Assembly: GCA_014379595.1 (NCBI GenBank) | Contig: JACMLM010000006.1 | Location: forward strand, 1 to 64,000 | From: Anaerolineales bacterium | Lineage (GTDB): Bacteria > Chloroflexota > Anaerolineae > Anaerolineales > Villigracilaceae | Length of the DNA stretch: 64,000 nucleotides | Direction: 5' to 3' | Shown here: positions 9,465-18,234 of the stretch, in pieces | Position numbering within the stretch: the first letter of the stretch is position 1 | Layout of the letters: each line of letters opens with the position of its first letter | Program-made: the position numbers and the translations under genes | Notes under the pieces: model-generated | What the model saw: the letters and a program-made list of their open reading frames with translations, nothing else | What the model was told of the DNA's origin: nothing | Database searches by the model: none

Positions 9465-10396
9465 CAAAACTTCCATTGATTCTTATTGTTGGACCCACTG
9501 CTGTCGGTAAGACAGAACTTGCCATTCAACTTGCAGAAAAATTTACACAACGCGGCGAGATCATCTCTGCAGATTCACGTCTCTTCTATCGCGGCATGGA
9601 TATTGGCACTGCAAAACCATCTCTTGAAGAACGTGCTCGCGTGCCTCATTATCTAATTGACATTGTGAATCCAGATGAAACCTTAAGTCTGGCAGTCTTT
9701 CAACAAAAAGCAAAAGATATCATTGCAGATATTCACGCACGAGGCAAACTTCCCTTTTTGGTGGGCGGCACAGGGCAATATATCCGCGCTGTGACTCAGG
9801 GTTGGAGCCCGCCGGAGGTTGTGGCTGATGAGAGATTACGAAGTGAATTAGAAAAGATCGCTTCGCGAGAGGAAAGAGGGGTTGATTGGCTACACGACAG
9901 ACTTACTCAACTAGATCCAGAGTCCGCGCAAAAAATTGACGCGCGGAATGTGAGGCGAACGATCCGCGCGTTGGAGGTCATACTTACAACAGGAAGAAAA
10001 TTTTCTGAACAACGCGGCCAAGGTGATTCACATTACCATTTGATTACCATCGGTTTAACACGTCCAAGAGTTGAATTATATGAAAGAGTAGACAAACGGA
10101 TTGATGCCATGTTTGCAAATGGATTTCTGGATGAGGTGAAGGGATTACTTGAAAAGGGCTATTCCCCTACTTTGCCAAGCATGTCTGCAATTGGGTACCG
10201 CGAATGTGTCAGAGTGCTTAAAGGCGAATTGACGATTGAGCAGGCTAAAGTGGAGATGAGACGCGTGACAAGAATTTTTGTCCGCAGGCAGGCAAATTGG
10301 TTTAAGGAATCCGATCCGCAAATCAAGTGGTTTGATCCCAATGATGAAGAATCTTTTGAGCAGATCGAGCAATATATTCTTGATTCCATAAAATAA
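9461..10396 (+). CDS. miaA: tRNA dimethylallyltransferase
   Basis: Transfers the dimethylallyl group to A37 of tRNAs reading UNN codons. The P-loop GPTAVGKTE is at residues 10-18, the substrate segment ISADSRLFYRGMDIGTAKP at about 35-53, and GGTGQYI near 104. The 311-residue length is normal. The start overlaps the preceding membrane-protein gene by 4 nt (ATGA), so translation is probably coupled. The family and order of motifs leave little doubt. Confidence 0.96.
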   Translation: MTKLPLILIVGPTAVGKTELAIQLAEKFTQRGEIISADSRLFYRGMDIGTAKPSLEERARVPHYLIDIVNPDETLSLAVFQQKAKDIIADIHARGKLPFLVGGTGQYIRAVTQGWSPPEVVADERLRSELEKIASREERGVDWLHDRLTQLDPESAQKIDARNVRRTIRALEVILTTGRKFSEQRGQGDSHYHLITIGLTRPRVELYERVDKRIDAMFANGFLDEVKGLLEKGYSPTLPSMSAIGYRECVRVLKGELTIEQAKVEMRRVTRIFVRRQANWFKESDPQIKWFDPNDEESFEQIEQYILDSIK

Positions 10397-10477
10397 CGTG
10401 CGCTGTAATTGACTTTTAATCTTTTCACGATATACTTGCAATCACTTATCTTCACCAAATCAAAAGGAGAAGGATAT

Positions 10478-12181
10478 ATGAGCAGTAAACCCTGGCTGGC
10501 ACATTACGACAAAGGCGTGCCTCACACAATTGAATATCCAAAAGCGCCAATCTTTTACTTTTTAGAGGAAGCTGCGCGCAAATATCCAGACCGTGCCTGT
10601 ACAATCTTTAAGGGCGCGGTTATTTCTTATAAAGAAATGAATGAAAAAACCAATCATATGGCCGCTGCACTCGTTGAAATGGGTGTAAAAAAAGGCGACC
10701 GTGTTGGAATTTTCATGCCAAACATACCGCAGTTTGTGATCGCATATTTTGGTATTTTGAAAGCGGGCGGTGTGGTGGTAGCTGTAAACCCCACCTATCC
10801 AGTGGATGAAATCCTGATTCCTGTAAACGATGCCAATATTGAGATCATGTTCACCATGAGTCGTTTCTATGGCAAGTTGAAGACCGTCAGAGAAAGATCA
10901 AAACTTAAACGAATCATTGTTACAAATATCAAAGAGACATTACCTCCCATCACGCGACTCTTGTTCACGCTCCTGAAAGAAAAGAAGGAAGGTGATCACG
11001 TTGAGTCACTGGCAAGTGGCGATGTCTGGATGAAGGATTTATTAGCAAAGCACGCTTCTTCTCCCAAACCGAATATTGATATTTCGCCCGATGACACAGC
11101 CTTATTCCAATATTCCGGTGGAACAACGGGTATTCCCAAAGGCGCAGTGGCGATGCACCGCAATGTAGTTGCGAATACGCTTCAAATTAAAAGCTGGATG
11201 ACTGGCATTTTGGAGGAGGGCAAGGAAGTGGTGCTGATGGGCATTCCGCTTTTTCATGTGTACGGCATGGTAGCCGGCATGAATTTCGGAATGACAATTG
11301 GTGCGAGCCTGGTGATGGTACCAAATGCGCGTGACTTGAAAGATGTATTAGTAAACGTCAGCAAATACAAAGCATCCATTTTCCCGGGTGTGCCTTTGTT
11401 GTATAACGGACTCAATAATCATGCTGATGTAAAAGCTGGGAAATACAATCTTTCATCCATCAAGGCTTGTATCTCTGGCTCTGCTCCATTGATGCGTGAA
11501 ACCAAGGAAGAATTTGAACGCCTGACTGGCGGAAAGTTATTCGAGGCTTATGGACTCTCCGAAGCTCCCACCGGTACACACTGCAATCCATTGAGCGGTG
11601 AAAATAAAATAGGTTCAATCGGTTTGCCATTGCCGGATGTAGATTGTAAACTCGTAAGTTTGGATGATGGCGAGACAGAACTCGCGCAGGGCGAAATTGG
11701 CGAGATCATTCTTTATGGGCCACAGGTGATGAAAGGCTATCACAACATGCCTACTGAAACAGCCAATACCTTAAGGACGTGGAAAGATGGAAAGAACTGG
11801 CTCTTCACCGGTGATATTGCACGCATGGATGAAGATGGTTATTTCTACATTGTTGATCGCAAAAAGGAACTCATCAAGCCCGGGGGATTCCAGGTATGGC
11901 CACGCGAGGTGGAAGAGGCCATTATGGATCACCCCAAAGTTTTGGAAGTCGGCGTGGGCGGCATTCCAGACCCACAACGTGGTGAGACAGTTAAGGCATG
12001 GATCGTTTTGAAGCCCGGCGAAACTTTAACAGAAGCAGAACTCAAAGCATTCTGTAAAGAACATCTTGCACCATACAAAGTACCCACCCATTATGAATTT
12101 AGAACTGAATTACCCAAGACCACGGTTGGAAAGATTTTGAGACGTGAATTAGTAAGGCAACACAAAGAAGGCGTAAAGTAA
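10478..12181 (+). CDS. Long-chain fatty-acid-CoA ligase (AMP-forming)
   Basis: A 567-residue acyl-adenylate-forming enzyme that activates fatty acids to acyl-CoA. The AMP-binding P-loop YSGGTTGIPKGA is near residue 212, the motif TGDIARMDEDGYFYIVDRKK near 445 joins the two domains, and the catalytic Lys lies in PKTTVGKILRREL near 551. ATG 10478 is preceded by AAAAGGAGAAGG; a longer frame opening at 10409 includes this ribosome-binding site and is rejected. It is followed by a strong terminator and is probably monocistronic. FadD-like; chain-length preference unknown. Confidence 0.93.
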   Translation: MSSKPWLAHYDKGVPHTIEYPKAPIFYFLEEAARKYPDRACTIFKGAVISYKEMNEKTNHMAAALVEMGVKKGDRVGIFMPNIPQFVIAYFGILKAGGVVVAVNPTYPVDEILIPVNDANIEIMFTMSRFYGKLKTVRERSKLKRIIVTNIKETLPPITRLLFTLLKEKKEGDHVESLASGDVWMKDLLAKHASSPKPNIDISPDDTALFQYSGGTTGIPKGAVAMHRNVVANTLQIKSWMTGILEEGKEVVLMGIPLFHVYGMVAGMNFGMTIGASLVMVPNARDLKDVLVNVSKYKASIFPGVPLLYNGLNNHADVKAGKYNLSSIKACISGSAPLMRETKEEFERLTGGKLFEAYGLSEAPTGTHCNPLSGENKIGSIGLPLPDVDCKLVSLDDGETELAQGEIGEIILYGPQVMKGYHNMPTETANTLRTWKDGKNWLFTGDIARMDEDGYFYIVDRKKELIKPGGFQVWPREVEEAIMDHPKVLEVGVGGIPDPQRGETVKAWIVLKPGETLTEAELKAFCKEHLAPYKVPTHYEFRTELPKTTVGKILRRELVRQHKEGVK

Positions 12182-12200
12182 TTAACAAGCTAATAAATAA

Positions 12201-12237
12201 AAAAAGAGGCTTTCCAAAATGGAAAGCCTCTTTTTTT
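12201..12237. terminator. Bidirectional intrinsic terminator
   Basis: A perfect 10-bp stem GAGGCTTTCC (12206-12215) / GGAAAGCCTC (12221-12230) is flanked by A5 and T7, between the convergent acyl-CoA ligase and ftsH. Confidence 0.95.
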
Positions 12238-12257
12238 ATTTAACTATTGTTTGCTTC

Positions 12258-14126
12258 TTAAGCAATTTGTGGCGTGCCACTCTTCTTTTTTCCAAAAGGT
12301 GCCGGGAAGAGATTTTCAAATTCTTCGCGATTGATTGATTCAACTTCGAGAAGTTTCGTCGCAATCAGATCCAGTTGCTTGCGATATTTCTTGACGAGAT
12401 TCCTCGCGACTTTATATGATTCTTCCACGATCTTGCGAACTTCGCGGTCAATTTGTTCGGCAACGGCTTCAGAGTAATCACGTTGTTCCGAGATCTCACG
12501 GCCGAGGAAGATCATCTCTTCTTTTTGACCATAGGTCATGGTGCCCATTTCAGCACTCATTCCCAAGCGTGTGACCATGGCACGTGCCATGCGAGTGACT
12601 TGTTCAATATCGTTGGATGCACCAGAAGTAATGTCATCGAAGATCAATTCTTCTGCGGCACGGCCACCTAGAGCCATGGCCAGGGTAGCAAGCATCTTCT
12701 TGCGAGACATGAGGATGCGGTCTTCGTCAGGACGGAACCAGGTTACGCCGCCGGCTTGACCACGGCCTACGATGGTCACTTTTTGCACAGGGTCTGCTTC
12801 AGCGATTGCATTGGCCACTATCGCATGACCAGCTTCATGGTAGGCAATGATGCGCTTCTCTTCATCAGAGATAAGACGGGATTTGCGTTCAGGTCCCATC
12901 ACTACGCGCTCAATAGCTTCTTCCAATTCAGATTGGCCGATGGATTTCAGATTACGGCGCGCCGATAAAATAGCTGCTTCGTTTACAAGGTTTTCCAAAT
13001 CTGCACCGACGAAGCCGGGAGTACCGCGTGCAATGGAAGCGAGATCAGCGTTTGGATCCAATGGCTTGCCTTTAACATGCACTCTGAGAATGGCTTCGCG
13101 TCCTTTAACATCAGGGCGATCCAACGTCACGCGGCGGTCAAAGCGGCCAGGGCGCATAAGCGCCGGGTCAAGAATATCGGGACGGTTGGTTGCGGCAATA
13201 ATGATCACGTTGGTATCTGTATCAAAGCCGTCCATCTCAACAAGCATTTGATTAAGCGTCTGCTCGCGTTCATCATGTGAACCGCCGAGTCCTGCGCCGC
13301 GTTGACGACCTACGGCATCAATTTCATCTACAAAAATAATGCAGGGAGAATGTCTCTTGGCTTGATCGAAAAGATCACGTACGCGGCTTGCACCAACGCC
13401 AACAAACATTTCAACAAATTCAGAACCGGAGATCGAGAAGAAGGGCACGCCTGCTTCTCCAGAGACGGCTTTTGCTAACAGAGTTTTGCCTGTGCCGGGA
13501 GGGCCCACCAGCAAAACACCTTTCGGAATACGCGCGCCGAGTTGAATAAACTTCTGCGGCTCTTTAAGGAACTCAACAATTTCTGCCAGTTCCTGTTTTG
13601 ATTCTTCAGCACCAGCTACATCAGCAAATGTAACAGTTGGATGTTCGCCACTGAACATGCGTGCACGGCTCTTTCCGAATGACATGGCTGCATTGTTGCT
13701 GCCCTGCGCCTGACGGAAAATAAACCACAACACACCGCCCATAAATAGAACGGGCAGCAGATATAATGCACCACTTAATACGCCTCCCCAGGCAGATGGT
13801 GCACGGACTTCAATGACTACATTTTCGGGGGCAAGTTGCTCTGTCGTAACACCAAGACTGCCAAGCTGATCTACCAAAGTAGCATCCGGCTCTTTACGAG
13901 ATTCAACGCCTTCTTCTTCTGTCCCATTGGTATAAACCACGGTAAAGGTATCATCGCTCTCAATAATAATGCGAGCAACCTTACCATCTTGTACCGCTTT
14001 TGCCACTTCATTAATAGTAAGCGGCTCTTTCACATTGGTATTCTCACGAAAACCCATGTAAAGCATGGCAACAATGGCGACGATCAGAAGGAAATACACA
14101 AAAAATGATTGGCTACGGGAATTCAC
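12258..14126 (-). CDS. ftsH: ATP-dependent zinc metalloprotease FtsH
   Basis: A membrane-anchored AAA+ protease that degrades misfolded membrane proteins and short-lived regulators. There are two N-terminal membrane segments (about 7-27 and 105-130), Walker A GPPGTGKT near 206, Walker B FVDEIDAV near 262, and the zinc site HEAGH near 426. The start is taken as GTG 14126 because GGAGG is 5 nt upstream; an in-frame TTG at 14138 overlaps that site. An extended -10 (TGGTATAAT) lies just upstream on the minus strand. Confidence 0.97.
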   Translation of the reverse strand: MNSRSQSFFVYFLLIVAIVAMLYMGFRENTNVKEPLTINEVAKAVQDGKVARIIIESDDTFTVVYTNGTEEEGVESRKEPDATLVDQLGSLGVTTEQLAPENVVIEVRAPSAWGGVLSGALYLLPVLFMGGVLWFIFRQAQGSNNAAMSFGKSRARMFSGEHPTVTFADVAGAEESKQELAEIVEFLKEPQKFIQLGARIPKGVLLVGPPGTGKTLLAKAVSGEAGVPFFSISGSEFVEMFVGVGASRVRDLFDQAKRHSPCIIFVDEIDAVGRQRGAGLGGSHDEREQTLNQMLVEMDGFDTDTNVIIIAATNRPDILDPALMRPGRFDRRVTLDRPDVKGREAILRVHVKGKPLDPNADLASIARGTPGFVGADLENLVNEAAILSARRNLKSIGQSELEEAIERVVMGPERKSRLISDEEKRIIAYHEAGHAIVANAIAEADPVQKVTIVGRGQAGGVTWFRPDEDRILMSRKKMLATLAMALGGRAAEELIFDDITSGASNDIEQVTRMARAMVTRLGMSAEMGTMTYGQKEEMIFLGREISEQRDYSEAVAEQIDREVRKIVEESYKVARNLVKKYRKQLDLIATKLLEVESINREEFENLFPAPFGKKKSGTPQIA

Positions 14127-14155
14127 GGAATCCTCCAAATATGACTTGCGGCTAG

Positions 14156-14164
14156 ATTATACCA
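14156..14164 (-). promoter_or_regulatory. Extended -10 promoter of ftsH
   Basis: On the minus strand TGGTATAAT (TGnTATAAT) reads from 14164 to 14156. It predicts transcription starting about 20-25 nt before the ftsH GTG, with GGAGG inside the leader. No -35 box is obvious, as is common for extended -10 promoters. Confidence 0.6.
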
Positions 14165-14266
14165 AGCCAACACCCTAGACGACGCGTGAATGAGAAATAT
14201 TATATGATTCTCTAATACGGCTCTTTTTAGCCGAAACCTGCTTGCAAAAACAACCGGCAGTGATTT

Positions 14267-14296
14267 TTGCTTTTAGCAATCTTCCCATGCTATAAT
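14267..14296 (+). promoter_or_regulatory. Promoter for the 14.4-15.4 kb genes
   Basis: TTGCTT (14267-14272), an 18-nt spacer, and TATAAT (14291-14296) sit about 75 nt before the next ATG. The rest of the gap has a small CGGCT/AGCCG hairpin (14218-14233) and nothing else recognisable. Confidence 0.6.
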
Positions 14297-14373
14297 TTTT
14301 TATTAGAGCTAAATAGTTTTATCCATAAAATGTTCATGCCATTTAGTTAATTATAGAGGATCAGGTAAAACCC

Positions 14374-14760
14374 ATGGCCAAACGTACAACACTTCAACTC
14401 TGGGACCTTTGGTATCCGCAAGCCGGTGCAACAGGCGTTCCCTTTGCCCGCGGGCGCATGGATGCAACCGATATTCTCCTTGTACATGCCGCGCCGCCCT
14501 ATCTAACTGTAGAAGTAAGAAGTGACAAAGGCAGTCGGCTGGCTTATAGTCGTGATCTCCCCAAAACTGCTGACCGCCCAATCGCCCGCTTGACCCGCAA
14601 AGGAAATCGAGTGGTACGGCTAGACCTTTGGCCAACAAAAAAAGATATCGGTCAACTAGTAATTCTGCCAGGCGGTGAAGTTGGTGTACTTATGGAATGG
14701 TGGAACGCAGAAGATGGAAGCGAATGGCGCTGGCAGGTAGAATTCTATAATCACCGCTGA
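14374..14760 (+). CDS. Conserved-looking hypothetical protein
   Basis: A 128-residue soluble protein opening with MAKRTTLQLWDLWYPQAGATG. It is rich in beta-strand patterns (YLTVEVRSDKG, IARLTRKGNRVVRLDLWP, LVILPGGEVGVLMEWWN, WRWQVEFYNHR) with many Trp residues. The ATG follows GAGGATCAGG. It precedes a Nudix hydrolase by 25 nt and may share its transcript. I do not recognise the family and assign no function. Confidence 0.72.
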   Translation: MAKRTTLQLWDLWYPQAGATGVPFARGRMDATDILLVHAAPPYLTVEVRSDKGSRLAYSRDLPKTADRPIARLTRKGNRVVRLDLWPTKKDIGQLVILPGGEVGVLMEWWNAEDGSEWRWQVEFYNHR

Positions 14761-14785
14761 TCATTTATTCTGGGCGAACTAAAAA

Positions 14786-15364
14786 ATGAGCAAAAAAGAA
14801 TTACGAGTTTGGGAAACTGTTTCAAGAAAAACCATTCTTAACCACAATAAATTCTTAACAGTTGAGAGCCACACTGTAAAACTTCCTGACGGTCAAATTA
14901 TTCCTGATTGGCCGTGGATCGTTATTCCAAGCGCCGCAATTGTTCTGGCCGTAACAGAAGATAATAAGTTTTTATGCTTTCGACAAACAAAATATGCAAT
15001 AGAAGGAACGTCGTTAGCTCCAGTTGGCGGCATGCTTGAACCTGATGAAACACCACTTAACGCAGCGAAAAGAGAATTACTTGAAGAGATGGGATACGAA
15101 TCATCAAATTGGGTTAATTTGGGAAGCCATATTTTAGATCCAAATCGCGGGATTGCAACCATGCACCTTTTTCTCGCCTTGAATTCAAAACGCGTAGCTG
15201 AACCTGACAGTGATGATTTGGAAGACCAGGAAATGTTATTACTCAGCCGAACCGAAATAGAAAGTGCCTTAAAAGACGGAGAATTTAAGATATTAGCATG
15301 GTCAGCGGTTGTGGCTTTGACTTTGAATTACTTATCAAACCTTGAAAATTCAAAAACGATATAA
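14786..15364 (+). CDS. Nudix hydrolase
   Basis: A 192-residue Nudix-fold pyrophosphohydrolase. The Nudix box is complete around residues 80-102: G, then E six residues on, then RELLEEMGY. This supplies the metal-binding glutamates. The upstream strands (IPSAAIVLAVTEDNKFLCFRQTKYAIEG) resemble ADP-ribose or nucleoside-diphosphate-sugar pyrophosphatases, but the substrate cannot be fixed. It is cytoplasmic and lies in tandem with the hypothetical gene upstream. Confidence 0.88.
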   Translation: MSKKELRVWETVSRKTILNHNKFLTVESHTVKLPDGQIIPDWPWIVIPSAAIVLAVTEDNKFLCFRQTKYAIEGTSLAPVGGMLEPDETPLNAAKRELLEEMGYESSNWVNLGSHILDPNRGIATMHLFLALNSKRVAEPDSDDLEDQEMLLLSRTEIESALKDGEFKILAWSAVVALTLNYLSNLENSKTI

Positions 15365-15453
15365 CTTAACTTCTAGTTTTATGAACCTAATTGTCAGAGG
15401 GACAAAATCTATAACTTTTTAAACAAATTTCAGCATACAATACAATCCACACT

Positions 15454-16470
15454 ATGACACCTTATTTTACAGATCGATTATTTCTGACGCGCTTTGCCTG
15501 GCTTTCCATTGGTGCAGCGGTCATCACGATTTCACTAAAAGCAATTGCCTATTTACTGACAGGTTCAGTAGGGTTGCTTTCAGATGCGCTGGAATCTTTG
15601 GTCAACCTGATCGGCGCAGTGATGGCATTGGCAATGCTAACGATAGCTGCACGCCCCGCAGATGAAGATCACGCCTACGGACACAGCAAAGCAGAATATT
15701 TTTCAAGCGGCGTTGAAGGGACATTAATTTTGATCGCCGCTGCGAGTATTGTCATCGCTGCCATTCCACGGCTGATCATTCCAAAACCACTGGAACAGGT
15801 TGGTTTGGGTTTAGGTGTTTCAATTGCCGCCTCCCTTGTAAATTTGATCGTCGCCCTTATTTTACTAAGAGCCAGCAAACAATATAACTCTATTACGCTT
15901 GAAGCCAACTCGAATCACTTAATGACAGATGTGTGGACGTCTGTTGTCGTATTGGCTGGAGTGGGCGTCGTGGAACTCACCGGCTGGGAGCGATTGGATC
16001 CCATTGTCGCGTTCCTGGTAGCGGCTAATATCATATGGTCAGGAGTTCGCATTGTCCGTATGTCTGCATTGGGCCTTATGGATACAGCATTATCAACTGA
16101 TGAGCAAAACCTTGTACGAAGCAAATTAGAGCCCCATATGAAAAATGGAGTGCAATACCATGCACTTCGTACACGCCAATCAGGTTCGAGAAAATTTGTA
16201 TCCCTGCACGTTATCGTCCCTGGCAGATGGACAGTGCAGCGCGGACATCGATTGTTGGAAAGCATAGAAGCTGATATTCGAAGCGTATTACAAAGCGTGA
16301 CTATATTCACACATTTGGAATCCCTTAGCGACCCCGCTTCATGGGACGATACAGATTTAGACCGCGCTAAAGTTCCATCAAAGGAAATTCCCACTGTTGA
16401 AGAAATTCCAATTAGGTATCAACGAAGGTCAACAGATAAAAAAGATGTTTCTTCAAAAAATAAGAGCTAA
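15454..16470 (+). CDS. Cation diffusion facilitator family transporter
   Basis: A 338-residue CDF-type divalent metal exporter (Zn, Fe or Mn). The six-helix membrane part contains the metal-site segments [14 protein letters not shown] in helix 2 and HLMTDVWTS in helix 5, with [15 protein letters not shown] between helices 2 and 3. The C-terminal cytoplasmic domain (about 210-300) has the expected ferredoxin-like pattern, followed by a charged tail. A TACAAT box (15441-15446) ends 7 nt before the ATG, suggesting a leaderless mRNA. It is convergent with xth. Confidence 0.92.
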   Translation: MTPYFTDRLFLTRFAWLSIGAAVITISLKAIAYLLTGSVGLLSDALESLVNLIGAVMALAMLTIAARPADEDHAYGHSKAEYFSSGVEGTLILIAAASIVIAAIPRLIIPKPLEQVGLGLGVSIAASLVNLIVALILLRASKQYNSITLEANSNHLMTDVWTSVVVLAGVGVVELTGWERLDPIVAFLVAANIIWSGVRIVRMSALGLMDTALSTDEQNLVRSKLEPHMKNGVQYHALRTRQSGSRKFVSLHVIVPGRWTVQRGHRLLESIEADIRSVLQSVTIFTHLESLSDPASWDDTDLDRAKVPSKEIPTVEEIPIRYQRRSTDKKDVSSKNKS

Positions 16471-16482
16471 AAAATCACAATC

Positions 16483-17244
16483 TTATTTCAGCACCAACTC
16501 CGCAGGGCAATGATCTGAACCAGTCACCTGATCATGAATAATTACGTCTTTCACACGTGGAAGTAGATTTTTGGAAACCAGAAAATAATCCAATCGCCAA
16601 CCGATACCACGTTCGCGTGCATTCGTTACCTGACTCCACCATGTATATTGAACTTTTTCTGGATACAAATGACGATAAGCATCTACAAAACCATGATCCA
16701 GGAACTTTTGAACCCATGCACGTTCTTCAGGCATGAAACCTGATGTCTTTTGGTTTTGTTTTGGGTTTTTCAAGTCAATTGGCATATGAGCGGTATTGAA
16801 ATCGCCGGTAATGATAATGCTCTCACCTTTGCGATGAAGTTCGTCACACAATTCCAGCAAATGAGCATAGAAAGCAAGTTTATATCCCACGCGCTCATGT
16901 CCGCGAGTGCCGCTCGGGAAATAAATGTTGAAGAGACGAATCCCAGCTTCAACGGTTTGAATGACGCGCCCTTCCACGTCAAAAGAATCTTTACCCATGC
17001 CGATCACAATTTCATCAGGTTGTTTTTTATAAAAAGTCGTCACGCCGCTATAACCAGGGCGCACGGCCGCATTCCATGTATATGGCAATTTTAATAAAGC
17101 GCGTTGTTCTTCGTTCAATTGATCTGCGCGTGCTTTTACTTCCTGCAAGCATAAGAGATCGGGCTTCTGCATAAAAGCCCAATTCAATGCATTTTTATTG
17201 AGCGATGCGCGAATTCCATTCACGTTCCATGTGATGATCTTCAT
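16483..17244 (-). CDS. xth: Exodeoxyribonuclease III / AP endonuclease
   Basis: A DNA-repair nuclease acting at abasic sites. It belongs to the EEP fold: MKIITWNVNGIRASL at the N-terminus gives the Asn ligand, LCLQEVKA the catalytic Glu, TGDFNTAH the Asp-Asn pair, WRLDYFLVS and GSDHCPAELV the C-terminal Asp-His. The 253 residues match ExoIII/ExoA. AAAGG lies upstream of the ATG. It is divergent from the response regulator gene and convergent with the CDF gene. Confidence 0.95.
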   Translation of the reverse strand: MKIITWNVNGIRASLNKNALNWAFMQKPDLLCLQEVKARADQLNEEQRALLKLPYTWNAAVRPGYSGVTTFYKKQPDEIVIGMGKDSFDVEGRVIQTVEAGIRLFNIYFPSGTRGHERVGYKLAFYAHLLELCDELHRKGESIIITGDFNTAHMPIDLKNPKQNQKTSGFMPEERAWVQKFLDHGFVDAYRHLYPEKVQYTWWSQVTNARERGIGWRLDYFLVSKNLLPRVKDVIIHDQVTGSDHCPAELVLK

Positions 17245-17307
17245 CGTTAAGCCTTTAAATATTTTATGGTAAACTTACTTTAACGCTTGTTGCATAAATA
17301 ATTAAAC

Positions 17308-17336
17308 TTGTTGAAATAATAAAGAATAAATCTAAT
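17308..17336 (+). promoter_or_regulatory. Promoter of the response-regulator gene
   Basis: TTGTTG (17308-17313), an exact 17-nt spacer, and TCTAAT (17331-17336). Transcription would start about 30 nt before the ATG at 17375. The region is AT-rich. Confidence 0.55.
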
Positions 17337-17374
17337 TTAGTTATTTATACACATTTGTAAGAGACAGGACAAAA

Positions 17375-17770
17375 ATGGACAATATAACTGTCAAACGAAT
17401 TCTTTGTATTGAAGACGAGCCGGAGATGATCGATCTCATTCGGCTTATTCTCAGTCGCCGCGGGTTTGAAGTATACGGCGCTGCAGGTGGAGTGGAAGGT
17501 ATCAAGCTTGTCCGCGAAATGCTGCCAGACCTTGTACTGCTTGATCTGATGATGCCTGATATGGATGGTTGGGAAGTATATCAACAAATGAAAGCCGATG
17601 ATTCCATGCGCGAAATCCCTGTCATCGTCGTCACCGCCAAAGCGCAAAACATTGATAAAGTTCTCGGTCTGCATATCGCAAAAGTGGATGACTATATTGC
17701 CAAGCCGTTTGGCCCACAGGAATTGATGGATAGCGTCGAAAAAATACTCAACAAAAAATCAGCAGCTTGA
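17375..17770 (+). CDS. Single-domain response regulator (CheY-like receiver)
   Basis: A 131-residue stand-alone receiver. The acidic pocket is EDEP near the N-terminus, the phosphoacceptor Asp is in LVLLDLMMPDMDG near residue 55, the conserved Thr lies in VVTAKA and the Lys in YIAKPFG. No output domain or kinase is adjacent, so the partner is unknown; the nearest sensor kinase is at 48.7 kb. AGGAC precedes the ATG. A terminator follows whose T-run runs into the next promoter. Confidence 0.93.
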   Translation: MDNITVKRILCIEDEPEMIDLIRLILSRRGFEVYGAAGGVEGIKLVREMLPDLVLLDLMMPDMDGWEVYQQMKADDSMREIPVIVVTAKAQNIDKVLGLHIAKVDDYIAKPFGPQELMDSVEKILNKKSAA

Positions 17771-17777
17771 TTTGACG

Positions 17778-17800
17778 GGCGGCACATAAGCCGCCTGTTT
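17778..17800 (+). terminator. Terminator of the response regulator
   Basis: GGCGGC (17778-17783) and GCCGCC (17790-17795) form a GC-rich stem with loop ACATAA, followed by TGTTTTATAAT. The T-run is shared with the -10 box of the next gene. Confidence 0.75.
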
Positions 17801-17812
17801 TATAATCACTTT
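17801..17812 (+). promoter_or_regulatory. TATAAT box 6 nt before ATG (leaderless start)
   Basis: TATAAT occupies 17801-17806 and CACTTT separates it from the ATG at 17813. A transcript starting 7 nt after the -10 would begin at the A of the start codon. Confidence 0.6.
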
Positions 17813-18190
17813 ATGCCAAATCCCATTATCGTCTACAACTTAAATAAACCGATTACAGAACCTGCCATCGTAGGGTACTGCGACTCATTTTTAAACAAAC
17901 TTCGTGGACTCATGTTCCGCGCTCGCCTCGATCTTAACGAAGGCCTGCTTCTGGTCGAAAAGCGGAATTCACGCCTCGACACTTCCATCCACATGTTCTT
18001 CGTTCCGTTTGACCTGGCTGTCTTTTGGATCAACTCTGAAATGACAGTAGTTGATAAAGTCATCGCCAAATCATGGAAGCCTGCTTACTTTCCAAAAACA
18101 GACGCACAATACACATTGGAAATACATCCAGATCGCTGGGGAGATTACGAGATCGGGGATAAGGTTGAATTTAAAATACCTACAGCATAA
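17813..18190 (+). CDS. DUF192 family protein
   Basis: A 125-residue DUF192 domain protein of unknown biochemical function. The family core is visible: SFLNKLRGLMFRARLDLNEGLLL, the HMFFVPFDLAVFWI strand and VVDKVIAKSWKP. Many family members are secreted, but this one has no signal peptide and appears cytoplasmic. The ATG has no Shine-Dalgarno; the TATAAT box 6 nt upstream suggests a leaderless mRNA. Confidence 0.85.
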   Translation: MPNPIIVYNLNKPITEPAIVGYCDSFLNKLRGLMFRARLDLNEGLLLVEKRNSRLDTSIHMFFVPFDLAVFWINSEMTVVDKVIAKSWKPAYFPKTDAQYTLEIHPDRWGDYEIGDKVEFKIPTA

Positions 18191-18234
18191 AACGCTCTTA
18201 GGGCGGTACGAGAAAAAACCATTACAATAAACTA

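Noticed and set aside
12258-14126. Plus-strand frames inside ftsH.
   Set aside because: They are antisense shadows of an AAA+ protease with all motifs in place, so no gene is called.
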